Assembly: GCA_012064415.1 (NCBI GenBank)
Contig: SSNU01000007.1
Span: 35,606 to 99,605 of the forward strand
DNA from: Gyrodactylus bullatarudis
Taxonomy: Eukaryota > Platyhelminthes > Monogenea > Gyrodactylidea > Gyrodactylidae
DNA: 64,000 nt
Direction of reading: 5' to 3'
The position numbers and the translations under genes were made by a program. A model generated the notes under the pieces. The model was not told the DNA's origin and ran no database searches. It saw only the letters and a program-made list of their open reading frames with translations. Below, piece after piece: positions 59,200 through 64,000 of the stretch. Within the stretch, counting starts at the first letter, position 1, and each line of letters starts with the position of its first letter.

Positions 59200-59690
59200 T
59201 GAAAAGAAATTCTTTTTATGAAAAATTAGGTCATTTTTCAATTTTCGATTTAGCGCCAAAATCCGAGTTTTTCGAACTTTGAACTTGAAATTTTTATTGA
59301 TCTGAAAGTGGGAGGGATGTCAAAAAAAGTTTTTCAGGATCAAAGATAAACAAGAAAGCTGAATATGACCTTCAAATTTCCTAATGTTTTATCATTTTCG
59401 AAGGATTTCGATATATCGAAATTTCATTGACTTTCAAGTAGTGAAATTAATCAAAAAATCGAAATTCAGCTCCCAAACGATACTGAGGTTATGCATCAGA
59501 ACAGATTAAGCATATCTGATTTCTTTCTCTTATTGTGATCCTGAAAATCAACTTTTGATCACTCTCTCACGTTGAAATTAGCAAAATTTTCAGTTCGAAA
59601 AATATGGTGCTAAATCGAAAATTGATCAAATTTTTCATAAAAATAGTTTTTTTTCTTCTTTTTTTTGGATAAAACCGACTCTCTTTGAAG
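59200..59690. repeat. Foldback repeat, family B, rearranged
   Basis: Family B words occur in both orientations (GTTTTTCAGGATCAAAG; GATCCTGAAAATCAACTTTT; TTTCGATTTAGCGCC against CTAAATCGAAAATTGA). The outer arms are missing. Confidence 0.6.
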
Positions 59691-62600
59691 AGTTCATGTT
59701 TGATGAAGGATAGAGCTGAGATCTTTGCGTATTTTGCGTAAGTTTTGAAAGATGGAAGAATAATTCCAGAATGTAATTTGTACAGAATTTTATCTTGAAT
59801 CAGATGATGGGTTTTTTTCAAACATGAAACCTCTTTATACAGATCTCTAAATGCTGTAGACAAAAATTCTTTCTTTTTCGAATATAATATATTCTCTAAC
59901 ATAATATATTCTTTACAATAATGCTATATTGTGTTGATTTGAACTGGAAAACTTTCTTGAACTAAGCTTAAACTTGAAACTGAAAAAAGAAAAGATGTTT
60001 TTAAGATAATAAGGATGTAAGACGATTTCTAATTTAAGAGACTCATTAAAATGTTTGTCTTCTCTCTGTGTGTTTGCCCAATCTTGGTTATTATCTTGCT
60101 CAGATATCAGATAGTAATGATAATATCAAGATGGAAAAAATTTCTTTTTATTAAATTTCATTATTCCTCATATGAGAATAAAATCAATATACACTCTGAC
60201 TGAGGTACTCGTTAGTTCATCAATGAGAAATTTCAGAAAATATGATTACTATTCACTTTATTTTTCTTTTTTGGGGAAATTTTTCCTCCTGCTTGGTAAG
60301 AATGTAAGGATAGTTGACACGGAGATGAGAAATTACTATTTTTACAAAAAACTCTGCGCAAATCTGTGTCAAATCTGTGTCATAGAAGATTTAATTAAAT
60401 TTTTCAGATATCGAACCGTCTAAAATTTTCAATTAACTTGTTAGGAAATTGATCCAAATTTTATACGTTTTGTCTTGTAAATGCCAATTTTCTCTGTGAT
60501 TCAAAAGCTAATTTCGGAATATCAGATCTTGGAGATCCTTTGAAAATGTTGATGCATTTTCGAATTTCAAAACTGGTCTTATTTTATCCGGATTGAATTT
60601 TTTGATAAGATCTTATATTTAACACTTTGTAATTGTTTCGATTTCATAGATTAAATTTGACCAATTACGGTTTCTAATTTCAGTTATAGAATCTCGTAAT
60701 GTTGGGTCATGTTCCTCGTTTCAACGGCCGAATTTGTAAACCGGATTTGGTTATAATTATTCTACGAGGTCGGAAACATGAGCTTAAAATTTTTCTCAAT
60801 ATATTGAAGATTTGAAGCGATTAACCCTAGAACGAAATTTTAATTTTTCCTTATGGGAGTATTAATACAAATGGGAATGTCATTCTAGTGTTAAATACTG
60901 TTATATGACCTCAAATCAAACTTTTTCCAATGATTTAAAACATTTTTCCCTTGAAATATTTGAAACTAGGGTTATTTAGGGAAATAATAGTGGTTGACAG
61001 GGGTATTTTGAAAAATGTCACTTCTTCGTTCTACAGTGTTAAATGCAGGAAAGATGGCTGCGAATTTCAACTGAACTTCAACAGGAGAGTCAACGGATTG
61101 TTTTAGTTAACAAAATTCCTCCACCATTCTTGTGAAGAAGTGAGTAACCTATTTTTGATTTTTAGACAAAATTCAGCGTACGACGAAGTATCATTAAAGC
61201 CAATGTCAAAACGATTTTCCAAGACAAAGGAAGTAACACCTTTCAAAGTAAATGAAATGATCAAAATGTACGGCAATGAATTGATCTACTATGACATAAA
61301 TAAACTTGCGGAAACAGATTTGATAGGTAAAGACAAGATCTCTCAGTGAGGACGACCAAAGAAAAAGAGATTCAGATCTGAGGGAGAAAAAATTTTGTGA
61401 AAAATTCGTTGAATACATTTGGATCCATTGACTTTTTCTTTTTTTTCGTAATCCCTTGAATTGAGAAATCTTGGCAACAGGATATGAAGACAAAAACTAA
61501 GCAAACTTACATCAAGATAGAGATTTAGAAAAAAATTTCATGGCATTTTTCAGAAATATTCCGGTGTGTCCCGGCATTTTTCAAAAAAGTCATGACATCA
61601 CTATTATTTCCCTAAATAACCCTTAAAACTATTCAAGTTTGTTATAATGTTAACCAAGCATAAGAATTCCATTGATATTTGAGCATTTTCAGAATAGAGT
61701 AGAATTCATGATCCTTTTAAAGCTTGTCAATGTTCAGAGATGATAAGATACGTGTTCCTAGTAGCTGAATAGCTAATTTAAAAAAGTGTATTTTTTTAGG
61801 ATGAAATCAATAAGCAGCTCCATCAAGATTCTCTTGAAAACGGGGCAAATTTCTTAAATCTTCAATATCTAAGTTATTTTGTAATGAAATTTATAAAATC
61901 AGAGAAAGAAAACACTTTTGTATAATCTCGTTTCTGGTAAATATTGGACCAATGAAAGCCATGAAATATCTTACATTTTAATACATTATAGTATTTAAAT
62001 GTTGCCGGAGTAGAGTTTGAAGAGACCCGGCGAAATATAATGTTTATCACTCAAATACAAGCTAGTTTTCTCTAAACTTCCTCATGAGTTTAGAACCAAA
62101 TGTAAATAAATTTTATCATCCCATTTTTCTTTGAGAGAAAAAACTCAAAACTTTCTTTGTTTAGCTTTGGTATCAAAAGGGTTACAAAATTATTCGAATT
62201 CGGTCACACGAAAATGCGTCGATTTTTTTAAAGAAAGAGTTTAATATTTGTGGTTCCCTTTTATGATGAAAGTTAATTTAGACCCCCTTATTTGAAACTC
62301 AATTTTTTTCAAATGAAAGACTCATTTATAGGGATTTTAGAATATTTATTAATATAGCTTATATTTCACCGGATCTCGTCAGACTATTACAACGGCTAGA
62401 TATTTAATGTATTTTTGTACTAATCAATCGTTTCGATAGGAAAAAATGTTTGGCTGATTTTCAAACAAAAATTATCATTTTAGAAAATTAATTTTTTTCA
62501 ACGATCAATTTTGCATTTTTACCCGAAATTTGTCTCATCATCAATGACATAAAGAAACTTACAACGAGAACAAGAGACAATAACAAAATGACAGAGGAAA

Positions 62601-63165
62601 ATCGATGAAAAATTTCTTCCTATGATTTCCTTCTTGAAAATGCAATTGAAAAATTACTTCTTTTTCAACCATCTTTTATTTTTTCAATTTAGACTATAAA
62701 ATCAAAGTTTGTCCATTAGTAACTATCAAAAAAACTTATCCCAAAAATCTAAATGTTACGTTCAGAGTGGAAACTCCGTACAGTGTCTACACTGGCTTTT
62801 CGAGAGACCCCCTTTCATCCTAATTCATGTTGTGAGAATTAAGACTGGAATCAATGGAAATGTTCGAGTTATATATTCATTAGCGATAATTCTAATATGT
62901 TCAATTTCATTTTTCCTGGTTGAAAATGTGGTTCAGAATTATTCAGTATATAAATTTTTATCCAAAATTATTTTCTATTAAAGTGGCAATGATAGTGTCA
63001 AAGCTCCATTTTTAGGAAAGATCTCTCAAATTTGATATTATTACTTTCAAGTAGTAATAAAAGATTTAGAGGTTTTTAAAGAAATAGTTGATCCGTAAGA
63101 CTTATTATACTTATACTATATTGTAAAGGATTCGGAGAAAAATATTTTAGCTTCTAAAGCTAATT
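59691..63165. other. Gene-poor stretch with decayed repeats
   Basis: A degenerate family C copy lies around 60310-60800 (GACACGGAGATGAGAAATTA). Short frames at 59567-59902 (-), 61140-61349 (+) and 62709-62981 (+) look like old transposon scraps or chance and show no family signature I can defend. No exon of the rolling-stone-like gene was found. Confidence 0.4.
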
Positions 63166-63426
63166 GATATGAAGTTGGAAATCTATGATTTTTACAGAAA
63201 TCTCGATTTTTCATCAAGAATTCGAATTTGTTAAAGATTTTTTGGAATCCTACTCATGTTGCCAACTTTTACCATTTGAAAAAAAGAATTCTGAAAAAAA
63301 TTATTTTTATGAAAAATATGGTAATTTTTCTAATTCTCTTTTGGCGCCAAAATCGTATTTTTTCGAACTTTGAGCTTAAAATATTTGTTGATTTGAAAGT
63401 GGGACAGTGATCAAAAGTTGATTTTA
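63166..63426. repeat. Foldback repeat, family B, left arm only
   Basis: Matches the start of the 45795-46352 copy (GATATGAAGTTGGAAATCTA, TCATCAAGAATTCGAATTTG, TTTTTGGAATCCTACTCATG) and runs into AGTGATCAAAAGTTGATTTT. The expected continuation is replaced at about 63426 by a coding retroelement. Confidence 0.75.
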
Positions 63427-64000
63427 TTTATTTCAATGCCAGTTGCTTCATCGCCACAGAGAGAGCCTATCAAGGAGCCCTTCAAAATGCCATAGCTTCG
63501 CAGAAATTTCCCCGCAAAGTGTGGTCAAACATTCGCCGATCCAGGACAACTGCAACAATTGCAAACGCGATCCACACCTGCCAAGAATGGATAAATCAGT
63601 CAGAAATTGAAATCAACGGCCGCTCTAATGCTTTGATTCGTTTGAATAAGTCGCTTGATTGCCTTCCTCTCTCTGTCAAGACCAACTTTTTGAATTACGT
63701 TGACCAAGTCAAAACAACTCGCGCACAGAATTCTCTCAAGGAACATGGCCTTCAAATTGTTGACCGCAAGGAAGATATCTCATTCCCAGACGACCCAGAA
63801 ACTTACGTTTTCAATCTTAGTGATCAAAACCTCTCAACACCCGCCTGGGAAATACTGAGCCTGGGACCGAAGTTCTGCATACCGAACAAAAGACAACAGG
63901 ATATTGAGACCAATCTGGGCTTCGAAATGTTCCACGAACACATCTCAAAGCTTCAAGCTACATCATCCTTATCCCTGGAAAGATTTACAAGTGTACTGAA
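63427..64000 (+). mobile_element. Retroelement ORF, probably Penelope-like, cut by window end
   Basis: A frame open from 63427 to the last base (about 191 residues) with no stop, and with higher GC than its surroundings. The N-terminal part reads FIATERAYQGALQNAIASQK and KVWSNIRRSRTTATIANAI. Later comes VFNLSDQNLSTPAWEILSLG followed by PKFCIPNKRQQ. The LS-LGPKFCIP type motif is what I know from the region ahead of the reverse transcriptase in Penelope-like and related elements of flatworms and other invertebrates. The reverse transcriptase itself would lie beyond the window. No start codon is assigned. Other non-LTR families are possible. Confidence 0.55.

Noticed and set aside
59567..59902. 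111-codon minus-strand frame
   Set aside because: Its 3' end lies in a foldback B repeat and the rest matches no family I can name.
61140..61349. 69-codon plus-strand frame preceded by a Cys-containing stretch (KCRKDGCEFQLNF)
   Set aside because: It might be a scrap of a transposase with a zinc-binding segment, but it has stops between parts and no catalytic motif, so no call is defensible.
62709..62981. 90-codon plus-strand frame with one hydrophobic segment
   Set aside because: No recognisable family, splice partners or promoter; AT-rich frames of this size are common here.
1..64000. Prokaryotic-type systems (CRISPR array, operons, phage genes)
   Set aside because: No regularly spaced repeats with unique spacers. 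The genes have introns and animal domain architectures throughout.

Overview
This is AT-rich nuclear DNA from an invertebrate animal. It has multi-exon genes with GT-AG introns, animal-specific gene families (PAK kinase, ZMYND11-type chromatin reader, SLC43 transporter, rolling-stone-like protein) and many degenerate Tc1/mariner, foldback and hammerhead-ribozyme repeats. I cannot name the species. The repeats and very small introns would fit several invertebrate lineages.

Layout. (1) 232-5849, +: an SLC43-like MFS transporter in three exons, with Tc1 debris and nested foldback repeats in its introns. (2) 6201-8672, +: two compact genes in tandem, FAM50/XAP5 and TIM50. FAM50 carries an apparent 23-nt intron and TIM50 a 33-nt intron. 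(3) 9479-22760, -: a nine-exon ZMYND11/BS69-like gene (986 codons) with winged-helix-like, PHD, bromodomain, PWWP and C-terminal MYND segments. (4) 23612-39659, +: a nine-exon PAP2/lipid phosphate phosphatase-like gene, divergent from ZMYND11. Its C1 motif is intact but the key histidines of C2 and C3 are replaced, so it is probably a pseudophosphatase. Its introns are full of long hairpin-forming repeats and a hammerhead-bearing repeat. (5) 40776-52255, -: an eight-exon group I PAK kinase (900 codons), convergent with the PAP2-like gene. (6) 53137-54511, -: the 3' part of a rolling-stone-like membrane protein. (7) 54.5-64 kb: gene-poor and repeat-rich. It holds a second hammerhead-ribozyme element with a tRNA-like A box, and ends in the start of a Penelope-like retroelement that runs off the window.

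All exon models were joined by hand from splice sites, phase and family similarity. The PAK, ZMYND11, TIM50, FAM50 and SLC43 models each sum to an exact multiple of three. The PAP2-like model also closes, but its first exon is joined across a 6.3-kb intron and is less certain. The main points of interest are the 23-nt intron, the hammerhead ribozymes in SINE/retrozyme-like repeats, the apparently dead PAP2 enzyme, and the nested foldback elements.
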